A stretch of 64,000 nucleotides of DNA from Mycolicibacterium celeriflavum (GCF_010731795.1 NZ_AP022591.1:4216001-4280000); one strand, 5' to 3'. Shown: positions 50,457 through 60,843, counted from the stretch's first letter. Made by a program: numbers and translations. Notes: generated from the sequence alone by a model not told the origin.

Positions 50457-51128
50457 TCACCAGACGCATGGCACTAGGCGATAGCGGACCTTCTGCGTGT
50501 AGTCGCGGTATCCCTCTAGCTCTTCCCGCAGCATCTTTTCCTCATCCCGGATTCGCAAGGCGAGGGATATCCCCGCAAGTACGACGGTGACAAGTCCCCA
50601 GTAGGAACCGAGCGCAAGGGGGATGCCGATCATCATGATCATGCTGCCGGTGTACATCGGATGCCGCACCATCCCGTACAGGCCCTCAGAGACGATCTTC
50701 TGGCCTCCCTCGACTTGTACGTTGGCTGCCGCATAGCTGTTCTGAACTGCGACCACCGTCACCAGGAGCAGTCCGACGGCTACCAGCACGTCACCAACCA
50801 AACAGATCGCGGTCGGTACATGCGACCAGCCGAAGCGATGGTCCAAGCCGCTGACTACGAAGGCTGCCGGCACCGACAAGAGCCAGCCGATGATGAGAAT
50901 TTTCTGCGCTATTCGAGTCTCCGCGGTCGGCCCTCGCATACGGCGCTCAAAAGCATCGGGATTGGTTCGCATCAAATAGACGCTCGGAATCCATCCGGCA
51001 AGGTTGTATACGGCGAGAAAGACCCACGCTTGCCAGTAATCGAACGTGCCTGCTGCCAGGAAAAGAATCAACCCGTGCACGACGGATTCAGCAAACTTCG
51101 CCGTCAACCTTCTGGAAGTGGAATTCAC
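50457..51128 (-). CDS. Isoprenylcysteine carboxyl methyltransferase (ICMT)-family membrane protein
   Basis: The 223-aa protein has about five hydrophobic helices and the family C-terminal signature YGMVRHPMYTG (residues ~148-158), followed by RIRDEEKMLREELEGYRDYTQKVRYRLVP. Bacterial members of this family are SAM-dependent membrane methyltransferases, and several act on carboxylates or lipids. The GTG start at 51128 has AGGAGAG upstream. It lies between the end of NRPS2 and mbtH in opposite orientation. Since the NRPS lacks a release domain and mycobacterial lipopeptide methyl esters are known (fortuitine is an example), carboxyl methylation of the released peptide is an attractive but unproven role. 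Confidence 0.82.
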   Translation of the reverse strand: MNSTSRRLTAKFAESVVHGLILFLAAGTFDYWQAWVFLAVYNLAGWIPSVYLMRTNPDAFERRMRGPTAETRIAQKILIIGWLLSVPAAFVVSGLDHRFGWSHVPTAICLVGDVLVAVGLLLVTVVAVQNSYAAANVQVEGGQKIVSEGLYGMVRHPMYTGSMIMMIGIPLALGSYWGLVTVVLAGISLALRIRDEEKMLREELEGYRDYTQKVRYRLVPCVW

Positions 51129-51450
51129 GGGCTCTCCTTGACGCCGTCACGATTAGGCACGGTTAGCGAACATTCGAAGCGCGTACGCAGCCGCCACGCA
51201 GCTGTGCCGGCGAATTGTCATTATTCGCCAAGGTGGGGTCCACCGATTCGTCGGGGGGTCTCGAAGCCGGCACGGCGTGGCGCGCACGCATCCGGTTCGC
51301 TGCTCGTTCGCGCGAGAAGAGTTGACGTGCCGGTTGACGCTGAACTGCCGCAAGTTACCATCACCTCGGAACCCTGCGGAGCGACCGCGTCAGCCTTCAG
51401 TATCGTTTGGAACGGTTCCACACATATCGACTAGATGGTCTGGAGAACTC
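51129..51450. promoter_or_regulatory. Divergent region between ICMT-family gene and mbtH
   Basis: This 322-bp gap must contain promoters for both flanking genes. From about 51388 it is homologous to 18941-18998 in front of the decayed mbtH (TTCAGTAT-GTTTGG at 51396, the CCAC-CA block, CTGGAGA ribosome-binding site at 51441), so a mbtH-specific upstream element was copied with the gene. No other structure was seen. Confidence 0.45.
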
Positions 51451-51690
51451 GTGAGCGTCAATCCGTTCGACGACGAAAATGGCAGCTTCTTCGTCTTGGT
51501 CAACGACGAGGAGCAACACAGCCTATGGCCCACATTCGCCGACGTTCCGGCCGGTTGGCGCGTGGTTTTCGGTGAGGCGGACCGAGCTGCGTGTTTGGAC
51601 TACATCGAACAGAACTGGCCCGATATCCGGCCGAAGAGTCTGCGCGACAGGCTGGCGGCGGGCGGAGCATCCGATACATCCGATAACTGA
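51451..51690 (+). CDS. mbtH: MbtH-like protein
   Basis: The 79-aa protein starts at GTG 51451, eight nucleotides after GGAGAA. It has the family signature NPFDDENGSFFVLVNDEEQH (in part), SLWP, PAGWRVVFGEADRAACLDYI and NWPDIRP. MbtH-like proteins bind the N-terminal part of NRPS adenylation domains and are often essential for their folding and activity. With the copy before NRPS1 decayed, this is the only intact mbtH in the window and the likely partner of all eight A domains. Its distance from NRPS1 (32 kb) and its separation from NRPS2 by a minus-strand gene are unusual; most mbtH genes lead the NRPS operon. Confidence 0.93.
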   Translation: MSVNPFDDENGSFFVLVNDEEQHSLWPTFADVPAGWRVVFGEADRAACLDYIEQNWPDIRPKSLRDRLAAGGASDTSDN

Positions 51691-51928
51691 GACAACGGCG
51701 GCAGCGGAGCCGGGAGCGGTCGAATAACCAGGCGTTGCCGCTGACGCGTGGTCAGCCGATGCCGTCTCCCGGCAGCAGCGTCTGCCAAGTGTTCCGGCGT
51801 ACCAACTCCTGCTGGCCTTCTCGCTTCTCGCTGCGCACCGAAGTTTGCGCCTATTGGACCGAGAACCTGCCACGAAAAGCGAACTGTTTCATCCAATACT
51901 GACGGCGCGCACAGCGTTCGAGATCGGA
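51691..51928. other. Convergent intergenic region between mbtH and PKS
   Basis: This is 238 bp between two convergent genes. No gene, clear hairpin or repeat was recognised. Short open frames here show no recognisable protein signature. Confidence 0.4.
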
Positions 51929-54900
51929 CTAAGCCGACACCTCGACGTCGGCGGCTTCCGCCGGCACCAGCTTGTCGCAAAGCTCCGTTGCCAAATCGCG
52001 AATGGTCGCCGTCATGTTGGTGGAGGTGATCCGTAGCCCCGTTTCCGTCTCGATGCGCGTGCGCAGCTCGAGCGCGCCCAGCGAGTCCATGCCGTACTCG
52101 GCCAGCGGACGGTCCGGGTCGACGTTGCGACGCAGGATCAGGCTGACCTGGTCGGAGATCACCCGTCGCAGTAGGGCAGGCCAATCGTCAACCGGCAGCT
52201 CCTCGAGCTCGGCGCGAAACTTGCTCGAACCTGCTGCGCCTTGCCCGGTGTTGCGGAACGCTTCGGCGAACGGGCTGTGCTGCGCGAACGCGGTCAACCA
52301 TGGGGTTCCCATGATGGGTGCGTAACCGGTGTAAGCGCGGTTGTGGCGCAGCAGCGCTTCGAACGCGTACGCGCCCTCATCGGGCGTGATGGCAACGCCG
52401 GCACCCTCCGCCAAGGCGGTGGCGGCACCGATCTGGCCCCACGCGCCCCATGCGATCGCAGTGGCGGGAAGGCCCTGAACCTGCCGCCAATGAGTGAACG
52501 CATCCAGCCAGCTGTTCGCCGCGGCGTAGGCGCCCTGCCCGGGCGAACCCACCAGCGCAGCCGCCGAGGAGAACGAGCAGAACCAGTCCAATGGCTGGTC
52601 GGCGGTGGCCTTGTGCAAATTCCAGGCACCGTAAACCTTTGGGGCCCAGTCACGGTCGATGAGCTCGTCGGTGATGTTGGTCAGTGTGGCATCCTCGATC
52701 ACCGCGGCGGCGTGCAGCACACCGCGCACCGGTAGCCCGGTGGCCGTCGCCGTTGCCACCACGCGGTCTGCCGTTTCGGGATCGGTGATATCGCCACACT
52801 CCACCACCACGTCGGCGCCGATCGAGCGGATGAGGGCGATCGTTTCCAGCGTTTTGAGATCCGGCTGGGAGCGCGAGGTGAGCACGATTCGACCGCACCC
52901 GCCCCCGGCCATCTTCTCGGCGAGGAACAACCCCAGACCACCCAAACCGCCAGTGATGATGTAAGCACCGTCGTCGCGGAAGACTCGAGCCTGTTCCGGC
53001 GGGAGCACGGCGCTGCTGCTCCCGGCACGCGGAATGTCGAGGATGAGTTTGCCGGTGTGCTGCGCGGCGCTCATCACCCGGATGGCGGTGGCGGCATCGG
53101 CAAGCGGGTAGTGCGTGCTCTCCGGCATCGGCAGCACGCCGTCCGCGGTGAGCTTGTACACCGTCGCCAACAGATCCCGAAGCCGATCCGGATGGCTGAA
53201 CGACAGCAACGCCAGATCGAGCGCATAGAACGTGAGATTGCGCCGGAACGGGAATAACCCCAGCTTGGTGTCGCCGTAGATGTCGCGCTTGCCGATCTCG
53301 ACGAACCGTCCACCGAAGGCCAGCAATTCGACGCCCGCGCGTTGCGCTGCGCCGATGACCGAGTTGAGCACGATGTCGACCCCATACCCCTCGGTGTCGC
53401 GGCGAATCTCATCGGCGAACTCGACGCTGCGCGAGTCGTAGACGTGCTCAATACCCATGTCGCGCAATAACTGCCGACGCTGCTCACTGCCTGCGGTGGC
53501 GAAGATCTCAGCACCCGCGGAGCGGGCGATCGCAATCGCCGCCTGGCCGACCCCGCCGGTTGCGGAATGGATCAGCACCTTGTCGCCTCTCTTGATACGG
53601 GCCAGATCATGTAGGCCGTACCAGGCCGTGGCGGTCGCTGTGGTCACCGCGGCGGCGTCCGCGTCGGATAGGCCGACTGGCAGCGTGACGGCGAGATTGG
53701 CATCACAGGTGATGAATGTGGCCCAGCAGCCGTTGGGGGAGAGGCCGCCGACGTGGTCGCCGACCTTGTGCTCGGCGACGCCGGGTCCCACCGCGGTCAC
53801 CACCCCGGCGAAATCTGTTCCCGGTTCTGGCAGTCGCCCCTCGAGGGACGGGTAGCGGCCGAACGCGATCAGCACGTCGGCGAAGTTGATGCTAGACGCA
53901 GTTACTGCGACCTCTATCTCTCCGGGTCCAGGCGAAACACGCTGACACACAACGAGTTCCGCCGACTCGAGATCTCCAGGCGTCCTGACCTTCAGACGCA
54001 TACCATCGTGCTCATTGTTGACAATGGTGGTCTTCCGGTCTTCGGGACGCAACGGCGTGGGGTACAAACGCGCGACGTACCATTGGCCGCCCCGCCAGGC
54101 CGTCTCGTCTTCTTCGGCCTCGCCGAGGAATTGCTGTGCCAACTGCTCGGCGTCAGTCGCGGCGTCCACGTCGATCTGGGTGGCTCGCAAGTGCGGATGC
54201 TCAGTGCCGATCACCCGCACGAGGCCTCGCAACCCAGCTAACTCGAGATTGGGTCGGTCTCCTGCTTCGACGGTCTGGGCGTTGCGAGTCACGACGTACA
54301 GGCGGGGAGGTTCCCCCGCAACCTCGGGCAATTCGCGGGTGATACGCACCAGATGCTCTACGTATTCGCGGCCCAGGCGCGGAGACTGGTCCTCGGCGTC
54401 GCCGTTTCTGGGCCCCGTGAAGATCACCACGCCAGTGGTTCCACCGGTGCGCAAATGGTTCCTGAGCTGATGCGCATTCGAGCTGTGATCGGCCTGCCGG
54501 GGCCAGCACATGCTCGTGCATTGTGCTCCTGCGCTTTTCAGCACATCGGTCAAGGCGGTGGCCAACGGGTCGGCGTTGGTGGTACTGATCAGCATCCAGG
54601 TGCCTGCCTCGGCGTACTCCGTCTCAGGCAATGCTCGAGGCTGCCACTCGATGGTCAGCAGCCTCTCGGCCAGAATGCGACCTTTGTTGTCCTTCTCGTC
54701 GGCTCCAGTGCCCAATTGCAAGCCCTCAACGGCGAGCATGACTGCCCCATGCTCATCGAGCACCTCAATGTCGGCCTCCACTCCGGTGGTGTCGGCTTTA
54801 GTCACCCGGGTGAGGCAGTAGTGGGCATCGCGTGCAGCGACATAAGACCGGAGTCGACGGATACCCAGCGGAAGGCCGAGCACGCCGTCGCCAAGAGCCT

Positions 54901-57900
54901 GGACATCGGGATGAGCCTCGACGGACTGGAAGCAGGCATCGAGCAGCGCGGGGTGCACGCCGTAAGCTGCTTGCTGCGACCGGATCTGGCGAGGCAGCGC
55001 AACCTCGGCGAACATGGTGGCCGCTTCCCCCGTGTATACGGCGCCGAGACCGGCGAACGCCGGACCGTACTGGACGCCACGCTGGTCCATCCGCTCGCGG
55101 ACCACGTCCCCCTCTTCACGATTCGGATGCGCGGCAAGTAGGGCAGACGTGTCGTGCGCGGGCGGCTGCTCATCCTCTGCGGCATGTAGAACGGCACTAG
55201 CTTGCCGTGTTAGTTCGCCCGCCTGGTTTGTCTCCACGGTGAAGTCCAGGACGCCCGGCGACGACAACAAGGCCGATGAGCCGACAGTGGTCTGCTGATC
55301 CAGCAGGAGCGCCTGCTCGAAGCGGATGTCACGGATTTCAGTCGCCTCGCCGAGCACAGCATGCGCGGCCGCCAGCGCCATCTCGCAGTAGGCAGCTCCC
55401 GGAAGGATAGCCACGTTGCGGATCTGATGGTCGCTCAACCAGGGCTGGTCGGCGGTGCCGACTTCCCCTTGCCAGACGTGGCGTTCCGGTTCTTCCTGCA
55501 ATCGCACATGCGCACCCAATAGCGGATGTATCGAAATCGTGCGTGCCCCGTGCGTCGGTGAGTTGTCCTGACCGTCGCGGCTCAACCGAAGCTGACGGTG
55601 CGTCCACGTCGGCAGCGGCGCATCCACCAGCCGCCCATGGGGATAGAGCACTGAAAAATCGACCGCTGCCCCCGCACAGTGCAGATCCGTCAAAAAGCCC
55701 CGCAGGCCGTGCGGCAGCTCTTGCTCCCGGCGCATGCTCGCCAGCGCGGCCAACGGCACATCGAGGCTGCGCGCGTTCTGCTCGAGAGGATGGGTGAGCA
55801 GGGGATGCGGCGCCAGCTCGGCGAAGACCCGGTAGCCGTCCTCCATAGCTGCCTGCACCGCCGCGGCGAAGCGCACCGTGCGCCGCAGATTGTCCACCCA
55901 ATAGCGGGCATCGCAGGTCGGCTGCTCGCGCGGGTCGAACAGACTCGTCGAGTAGAACGGAATCTCCGGTGTACACGGAGCGAGCTCGCGCAGCGCCTCG
56001 GACAGGTCACTGAGGATGGGTTCGACCTGTGGGGTATGCGACGCCAGGTCGATCGCCACCTCACGGGCCATCACGTCGCGCTTCTCCCATTCAGCAACCA
56101 GGTCGCGCACGGTCTGGGGGACGCCTCCGATTACCGTGGACTCGGGGGAGGCGACTACCGCGATCACGACGTCGTTGATCCCGCGAGCCATCAGCTCGGA
56201 AAGCACCTGCTGGGCCGGCAATACCACCGACGCCATCGCACCGGAGCCGGCGATGCGGGCCATCAGCCGCGACCGGCGGCAAATGACGCGGACCCCGTCT
56301 TCGAGCGAAAGCGCCCCGGCGACCACCGCTGCGGCGGTCTCTCCCAACGAGTGCCCTATTACCGCGCCCGGGCGCACGCCGTAGGAGTTCATGGTGGCGG
56401 CAAACGCGACCTGCATGGCGAACAGGGTCGGCTGCACTCGATCAACGCCGGTCACAGCTTCGGGTGCCGTCATCGCCTCGGTCACCGAAAATCCTGACTC
56501 CGAGGAGATCAATGGCTCGATAGCGGCGATGGTGGCGGCGAACACCGGCTCGTTGGCCAGCAGGTCAGCACCCATCCCCGCCCATTGCGACCCATGCCCG
56601 GAGAACACCCACACCGGCCCGCGGTCATCGCGTCCGACTGCCGCCTCATACGGAGTATCGCCGTCAGCGAGCTCCCGCAGAGCGCCGATGAGCTCTGGCC
56701 GACTGCTCGCGATGACGCCAGTGCGCACTGGGCGGTGCGCGCGCCGACGCGCCAGGGTGTAGCCGAGATCTGGCAACGCCACATCGTCATGTGTCTGTAC
56801 CCAGTCGGCAAGGCGTGCGGCGGTTCGGCGCAGTTCCTCGGCCGAGGTTGAAGACAGGGGGAACAGCCGGGGCTCCGTCGTCGCCGGCTCGGCGGCCCCG
56901 TTGCGTTGCGCATCTGTCGCGAGGGTCCCGGGAGCTTGCTCCACGATGGCGTGGGCGTTGGTTCCAGAGAATCCGTACGCCGAAACCGCGGCCCGCCGGG
57001 GCGCCTGTCCGTTGGTTGGCCAGGCTGTATTCTCCTTGGGCACAAAGAGATTGCTGCCCACACGGGCTAGCTCGTCGGGCAGTTGGGTGAAGTGCAGGTT
57101 CTGTGGGACGACACCGTGTTGCACGGCCAGAACGGCCTTCACGAGTCCCAAAGTCCCCGAGGCCGACTGGGTATGCCCGAAGTTAGTCTTCGACGCCGCG
57201 AGCGCACACGGTCCCTCGATGCCGTAAACCTCGGCCAGGCTACCGAATTCGATGGGATCGCCGGTGGGTGTGCCCGTGCCGTGCGCCTCCACCATGCCAA
57301 CCGTGTTCGGATCCACACCCGCCGCAGCCAATGCGGCCTGGTAAGCCTTGACCTGCAGGGGTTGCGACGGTGTGGTGATGTTGATCGTGCGCCCGTCGTT
57401 GTTCAGGGCCGTTCCGCGCACGACGGCCAAGATCCGGTCACCATCACGCAGCGCATCGGGCAACCGCTTGAGGAGCACCATGACGGCACCCTCCCCTGAT
57501 GCGAACCCGTCCGCCTCGACGTCGAACGCATGACAATGGCCGGTCGGGGACAGCATTCCGCCAGCCGATCCCGCGGAGGACTTCCGTGGATCCAACAACA
57601 GCGTGGCGCCGCCGGCGAGCGCGACGTCGCATTCGCCGTCGTGCAGGCTGCGACATGCCATATGCACAGTGACGAGGCCAGACGAGCATGCAGTGTCGAC
57701 GGTTAGCGCCGGACCGTGCAGGTCCATGGCATAGGCGATCCGCCCGGACGCCATGCTGTAGTTGTTGCCCAGGAATCCGTAGGGTCCCTCCAGGGCGTGG
57801 GCGTCGGCGGCGAGAAGTATGTAGTCGCCATGGGTCAAACCCACATACACGCCGGTGCGTGAGCCGGCCAACTGTGCCGGGCTTAGGCCGGCGTGCTCCA

Positions 57901-58285
57901 CTGCCTCCCAGGAGGTTTCCAGCAATAGGCGATGCTGTGGGTCGACCGCGGTGGCCTCGCGCTCGCTGATTCCGAAGAAGTCGGAATCGAACCCGCCGAA
58001 ATCATCGAGGAATGCGCCCCACTTCGACACCGATCGACCGGGGACCCCCGGCTCGGGGTCGTAGTACTCCTCGGCGTCCCAGCGGTCGGCCGGAATTTCG
58101 GTGATCAGATCATCGCCCCGCAGCAATGCGTCCCACAGCTGCTCCGGGGAGTCGATGCCTCCCGGAAGCCGGCAGGACATGCCGATGACGGCAATCGGAG
58201 TGACTGGTGTGCGGTCCACCGTGGACGAAGTCGTGGCCGACTCTGATCCTGACAGCGAATCGTCCACGCTCTTGAATGACGTCAT
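51929..58285 (-). CDS. Highly reducing type I PKS, mycocerosic-acid-synthase-like (KS-AT-DH-ER-KR-ACP)
   Basis: The 2,118-aa protein starts at ATG 58285, directly after GGAGGGGAA; the open frame upstream to 58348 lacks such a site. Domains by residue: KS (30-460; DTACSS with Cys200, VEAHGTGT, KTNFGH), AT (565-880; GHSLGE with Ser646), DH (925-1200; DHQIRNVAILPGAAYCEM), ER (1400-1735; GGVGQAAIAIA), KR (1760-1960; TGGLGGLG, YAAANSWLD), ACP (2030-2110; GMDSL with Ser2068). Order and length match MAS-type enzymes, which iteratively elongate and fully reduce acyl chains, often with methylmalonyl-CoA. The AT segment DLASHTPQV resembles methylmalonyl-type VASH motifs. It probably makes or extends the fatty acyl tail loaded on NRPS1, with the FAAL at 62000 as activator. 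Confidence 0.93.
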   Translation of the reverse strand: MTSFKSVDDSLSGSESATTSSTVDRTPVTPIAVIGMSCRLPGGIDSPEQLWDALLRGDDLITEIPADRWDAEEYYDPEPGVPGRSVSKWGAFLDDFGGFDSDFFGISEREATAVDPQHRLLLETSWEAVEHAGLSPAQLAGSRTGVYVGLTHGDYILLAADAHALEGPYGFLGNNYSMASGRIAYAMDLHGPALTVDTACSSGLVTVHMACRSLHDGECDVALAGGATLLLDPRKSSAGSAGGMLSPTGHCHAFDVEADGFASGEGAVMVLLKRLPDALRDGDRILAVVRGTALNNDGRTINITTPSQPLQVKAYQAALAAAGVDPNTVGMVEAHGTGTPTGDPIEFGSLAEVYGIEGPCALAASKTNFGHTQSASGTLGLVKAVLAVQHGVVPQNLHFTQLPDELARVGSNLFVPKENTAWPTNGQAPRRAAVSAYGFSGTNAHAIVEQAPGTLATDAQRNGAAEPATTEPRLFPLSSTSAEELRRTAARLADWVQTHDDVALPDLGYTLARRRAHRPVRTGVIASSRPELIGALRELADGDTPYEAAVGRDDRGPVWVFSGHGSQWAGMGADLLANEPVFAATIAAIEPLISSESGFSVTEAMTAPEAVTGVDRVQPTLFAMQVAFAATMNSYGVRPGAVIGHSLGETAAAVVAGALSLEDGVRVICRRSRLMARIAGSGAMASVVLPAQQVLSELMARGINDVVIAVVASPESTVIGGVPQTVRDLVAEWEKRDVMAREVAIDLASHTPQVEPILSDLSEALRELAPCTPEIPFYSTSLFDPREQPTCDARYWVDNLRRTVRFAAAVQAAMEDGYRVFAELAPHPLLTHPLEQNARSLDVPLAALASMRREQELPHGLRGFLTDLHCAGAAVDFSVLYPHGRLVDAPLPTWTHRQLRLSRDGQDNSPTHGARTISIHPLLGAHVRLQEEPERHVWQGEVGTADQPWLSDHQIRNVAILPGAAYCEMALAAAHAVLGEATEIRDIRFEQALLLDQQTTVGSSALLSSPGVLDFTVETNQAGELTRQASAVLHAAEDEQPPAHDTSALLAAHPNREEGDVVRERMDQRGVQYGPAFAGLGAVYTGEAATMFAEVALPRQIRSQQAAYGVHPALLDACFQSVEAHPDVQALGDGVLGLPLGIRRLRSYVAARDAHYCLTRVTKADTTGVEADIEVLDEHGAVMLAVEGLQLGTGADEKDNKGRILAERLLTIEWQPRALPETEYAEAGTWMLISTTNADPLATALTDVLKSAGAQCTSMCWPRQADHSSNAHQLRNHLRTGGTTGVVIFTGPRNGDAEDQSPRLGREYVEHLVRITRELPEVAGEPPRLYVVTRNAQTVEAGDRPNLELAGLRGLVRVIGTEHPHLRATQIDVDAATDAEQLAQQFLGEAEEDETAWRGGQWYVARLYPTPLRPEDRKTTIVNNEHDGMRLKVRTPGDLESAELVVCQRVSPGPGEIEVAVTASSINFADVLIAFGRYPSLEGRLPEPGTDFAGVVTAVGPGVAEHKVGDHVGGLSPNGCWATFITCDANLAVTLPVGLSDADAAAVTTATATAWYGLHDLARIKRGDKVLIHSATGGVGQAAIAIARSAGAEIFATAGSEQRRQLLRDMGIEHVYDSRSVEFADEIRRDTEGYGVDIVLNSVIGAAQRAGVELLAFGGRFVEIGKRDIYGDTKLGLFPFRRNLTFYALDLALLSFSHPDRLRDLLATVYKLTADGVLPMPESTHYPLADAATAIRVMSAAQHTGKLILDIPRAGSSSAVLPPEQARVFRDDGAYIITGGLGGLGLFLAEKMAGGGCGRIVLTSRSQPDLKTLETIALIRSIGADVVVECGDITDPETADRVVATATATGLPVRGVLHAAAVIEDATLTNITDELIDRDWAPKVYGAWNLHKATADQPLDWFCSFSSAAALVGSPGQGAYAAANSWLDAFTHWRQVQGLPATAIAWGAWGQIGAATALAEGAGVAITPDEGAYAFEALLRHNRAYTGYAPIMGTPWLTAFAQHSPFAEAFRNTGQGAAGSSKFRAELEELPVDDWPALLRRVISDQVSLILRRNVDPDRPLAEYGMDSLGALELRTRIETETGLRITSTNMTATIRDLATELCDKLVPAEAADVEVSA

Positions 58286-58686
58286 TTCCCCTCCGCATTG
58301 CAATGGTTGCTGTGGCCCCCGGCCCCTTGACGGCTCAACGTCTTGCACTTATGAGGTCAGCAGTGACGGCGACGACGGCGCCGCCACGTGCTTCCTCGGC
58401 GGCATTGGTTTGCCCTGGCATACAGTCACACCGCTAACGCTAATTTCACACACGGCCTGTTGTCTCGGAATCCGACCAATCCGTTCTCGAGGTAGCACCA
58501 GCAGAGACAATAGGCACAATCAGGCCGTTTCATGGCCGGTGTGCAGGTGTTGTGTAGGTGTGTCGTCTCGTACTGACGGTTTTTCCGGTCGGCACTCGCC
58601 GTCAGACGGTCCGTCGGCCACTGGGCAAAGTCGCTCGTTATCATCTGTGCCGGAATCTGAAGGTTCTCTTGTCGAACGGGAAGCAC
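58286..58686. promoter_or_regulatory. Divergent promoter region between PKS and htpG
   Basis: This 401-bp gap lies between two divergent genes and must hold both promoters. The half near htpG (58430-58600) is more AT-rich, with TTGTGTAGGTGTG-like sequence near 58550. No CIRCE or HAIR palindrome typical of heat-shock control in actinobacteria could be seen by eye. Confidence 0.4.
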
Positions 58687-60621
58687 ATGACTGCACACGT
58701 CGAACAGTTGGAGTTCCAGGCCGAAGCGCGCCAACTGCTGGATTTGCTGATCCACTCGGTGTACTCGAACAAAGACTCCTTTCTGCGGGAGCTCATCTCG
58801 AATGCCTCCGATGCACTGGACAAATTGCGGCTGGAGAGCCTGCGCAACAAGGACCTCGACGTCGACTCCTCGGATCTGCACATCGAGATCGAGGTGGACA
58901 AGGAGGCGCGCACGCTGACCGTTCGCGACAACGGTATCGGTATGACGCACGACGAGGTCGTCGACCTGATCGGCACGCTGGCCAAGTCGGGCACAGGACA
59001 GCTGCGTCAGCAATTGCGTGAAGCCAAGGACGCGGCGGCCTCCGAGGAACTGATCGGTCAGTTCGGTATCGGTTTCTATTCGACGTTCATGGTGGCCGAC
59101 AAGGTCGAGCTGCTCACCCGCAAGGCGGGCGAGAGCGAAGCCACCCGGTGGGTGTCCAGCGGTGAGGCGACCTACACCATCGAATCCGTCGAAGACGCCC
59201 CGCAGGGCACGTCGGTCACCCTTCACCTCAAACCCGAAGACGCCGAGGACCAGCTGCACGACTACACCGCAGAGTGGAAGATCCGCGAGCTGGTCAAGAA
59301 GTACTCGGACTTCATCTCCTGGCCGATCCGGATGCAGGTCGAACGGCGCACCCCGCCGACGGAGGAGGGCGGCGAAGAAACCGTCACCGTCGAAAAGCAA
59401 ACCCTCAACTCGATGAAGGCCCTGTGGGCCAAGTCGAAAGACGAGGTCTCCGAGGAGGAGTACAAGGAGTTCTACAAGCACATCGCGCACGCCTGGGACG
59501 ATCCGCTCGAGGTGATCGCGATGAGGGCCGAGGGCACTTTCGAGTACCAGGCCCTGCTGTTCATCCCGTCACAAGCACCGTTCGACCTGTTCACCCGCGA
59601 CGCCAAGATCGGGGTGCAGCTGTACGTCAAGCGGGTCTTCATCATGGGTGACTGCGACGAGCTCATGCCCAGGTACCTGCGCTTCGTCAAGGGGGTCGTC
59701 GACGCAGCGGACATGTCGCTCAACGTTTCCCGCGAAATCCTGCAGCAGGACCGGCAGGTCAGCGCTATCCGCCGCCGGCTCACGAAGAAAGTCCTGTCGA
59801 CGATCCAGGATCTGCAGTCCGAGCGTCCCGAGGACTACCGCACGTTCTGGACGCAGTTCGGACCGGTCCTCAAAGAGGGCTTGATGTCGGACTTCGACAA
59901 CCGCGACACACTGCTGCGGATCTCGTCGTTCGCCTCGACGCACAGCGAGGAGGAGCCCACCACGCTCGCCGAGTATGTCGAGCGCATGAAGGAGGGGCAG
60001 GAACAGATCTTCTTCGCCACCGGACAGTCACGTGAGCAACTGCTGAAGTCCCCTCACCTGGAGGCGTTCCGGGCGAAAGGCTACGAGGTGCTGCTGCTCA
60101 CCGACCCGGTCGACGAGATCTGGGTGGGGTCGGTGCCAGAATTCGACGGCAAACCGCTGCAGTCGGTGGCAAGAGGCGAAGTCGACCTCGACTCGGAGAA
60201 GGAGCGAAGCGAGGCCGAGCGCGAGGAGCAAGAGAAGGAATTCGCGGACCTGCTCGGCTGGCTGAAGGAGACGTTGAGTGATCATATCTCCGAGGTACGG
60301 CTGTCCACGCGCCTGACCGAGTCGCCGGCGTGCCTGATCACCCCCACTTTCGGCATCACACCGGCGCTGGCGCGCATGTACCGCGCCTCCGGACAGTCGG
60401 TTCCGGTCTCGAAGCGGATACTCGAGTTGAATCCGAACCACCCGCTCGTCACCGGGCTGCAAACGGCGCACGGTAACCGCGGCGACGATTCTCGACTGAG
60501 TCAGCTGGCCGAAACCGCTGAACTGCTGTACGGCACAGCGCTTCTCGCCGAAGGCGACATACCCGACGATCCAGCCAAGTTCGCCGGGCTGGTCGCGGAG
60601 CGACTGGCGCGCACCGTTTAG
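58687..60621 (+). CDS. htpG: HtpG, bacterial Hsp90 chaperone
   Basis: The 644-aa protein has the GHKL ATPase motifs ELISNASDALDKLR (residues ~31-44), DNGIGM and GQFGIGFYS, the middle-domain signature DDPLEVIAMRAEG and NVSREILQQD, and a C-terminal dimerisation domain ending LVAERLARTV. The length agrees with actinobacterial HtpG (about 645 aa). The ATG at 58687 follows GGGAAG and matches the family start (AHVEQLEFQAE); the longer open frame from 58558 does not. HtpG is a cytosolic ATP-dependent folding chaperone. Its place between the PKS and the FAAL group may be chance, or may reflect a need for folding help by very large synthases; HtpG supports some NRPS/PKS pathways in other bacteria. Confidence 0.97.
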   Translation: MTAHVEQLEFQAEARQLLDLLIHSVYSNKDSFLRELISNASDALDKLRLESLRNKDLDVDSSDLHIEIEVDKEARTLTVRDNGIGMTHDEVVDLIGTLAKSGTGQLRQQLREAKDAAASEELIGQFGIGFYSTFMVADKVELLTRKAGESEATRWVSSGEATYTIESVEDAPQGTSVTLHLKPEDAEDQLHDYTAEWKIRELVKKYSDFISWPIRMQVERRTPPTEEGGEETVTVEKQTLNSMKALWAKSKDEVSEEEYKEFYKHIAHAWDDPLEVIAMRAEGTFEYQALLFIPSQAPFDLFTRDAKIGVQLYVKRVFIMGDCDELMPRYLRFVKGVVDAADMSLNVSREILQQDRQVSAIRRRLTKKVLSTIQDLQSERPEDYRTFWTQFGPVLKEGLMSDFDNRDTLLRISSFASTHSEEEPTTLAEYVERMKEGQEQIFFATGQSREQLLKSPHLEAFRAKGYEVLLLTDPVDEIWVGSVPEFDGKPLQSVARGEVDLDSEKERSEAEREEQEKEFADLLGWLKETLSDHISEVRLSTRLTESPACLITPTFGITPALARMYRASGQSVPVSKRILELNPNHPLVTGLQTAHGNRGDDSRLSQLAETAELLYGTALLAEGDIPDDPAKFAGLVAERLARTV

Positions 60622-60843
60622 CACACCTGCCTTCGCCGCCCGGTCACGTGCGGATCCGAAAGTCCGATGTGGAGCACCCTCGGCAAACGCGTCCACGGCC
60701 AGCCCCGGCGGCGGAAAAGCGAGACATCAGGCTAAAGTCGCAAGTCGCAGTGTTGGTCGGTGTCCCGTCGGTTCGAGTCGAGAATCTGTCGGCTACCTAA
60801 CTTTGGCTTTCGGCAGTGGGGTGGCGACTGCCGCAGTAACGTG
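60622..60843. other. Intergenic region after htpG
   Basis: This 222-bp region has no recognised gene or structure. It precedes the FAAL remnant and probably holds the promoter of the methyltransferase-FAAL operon. Confidence 0.35.

Noticed and set aside
58426..59490. 354-codon minus-strand frame opposite the htpG start
   Set aside because: It is antisense to the highly conserved HtpG ATPase domain and has no recognisable motif.
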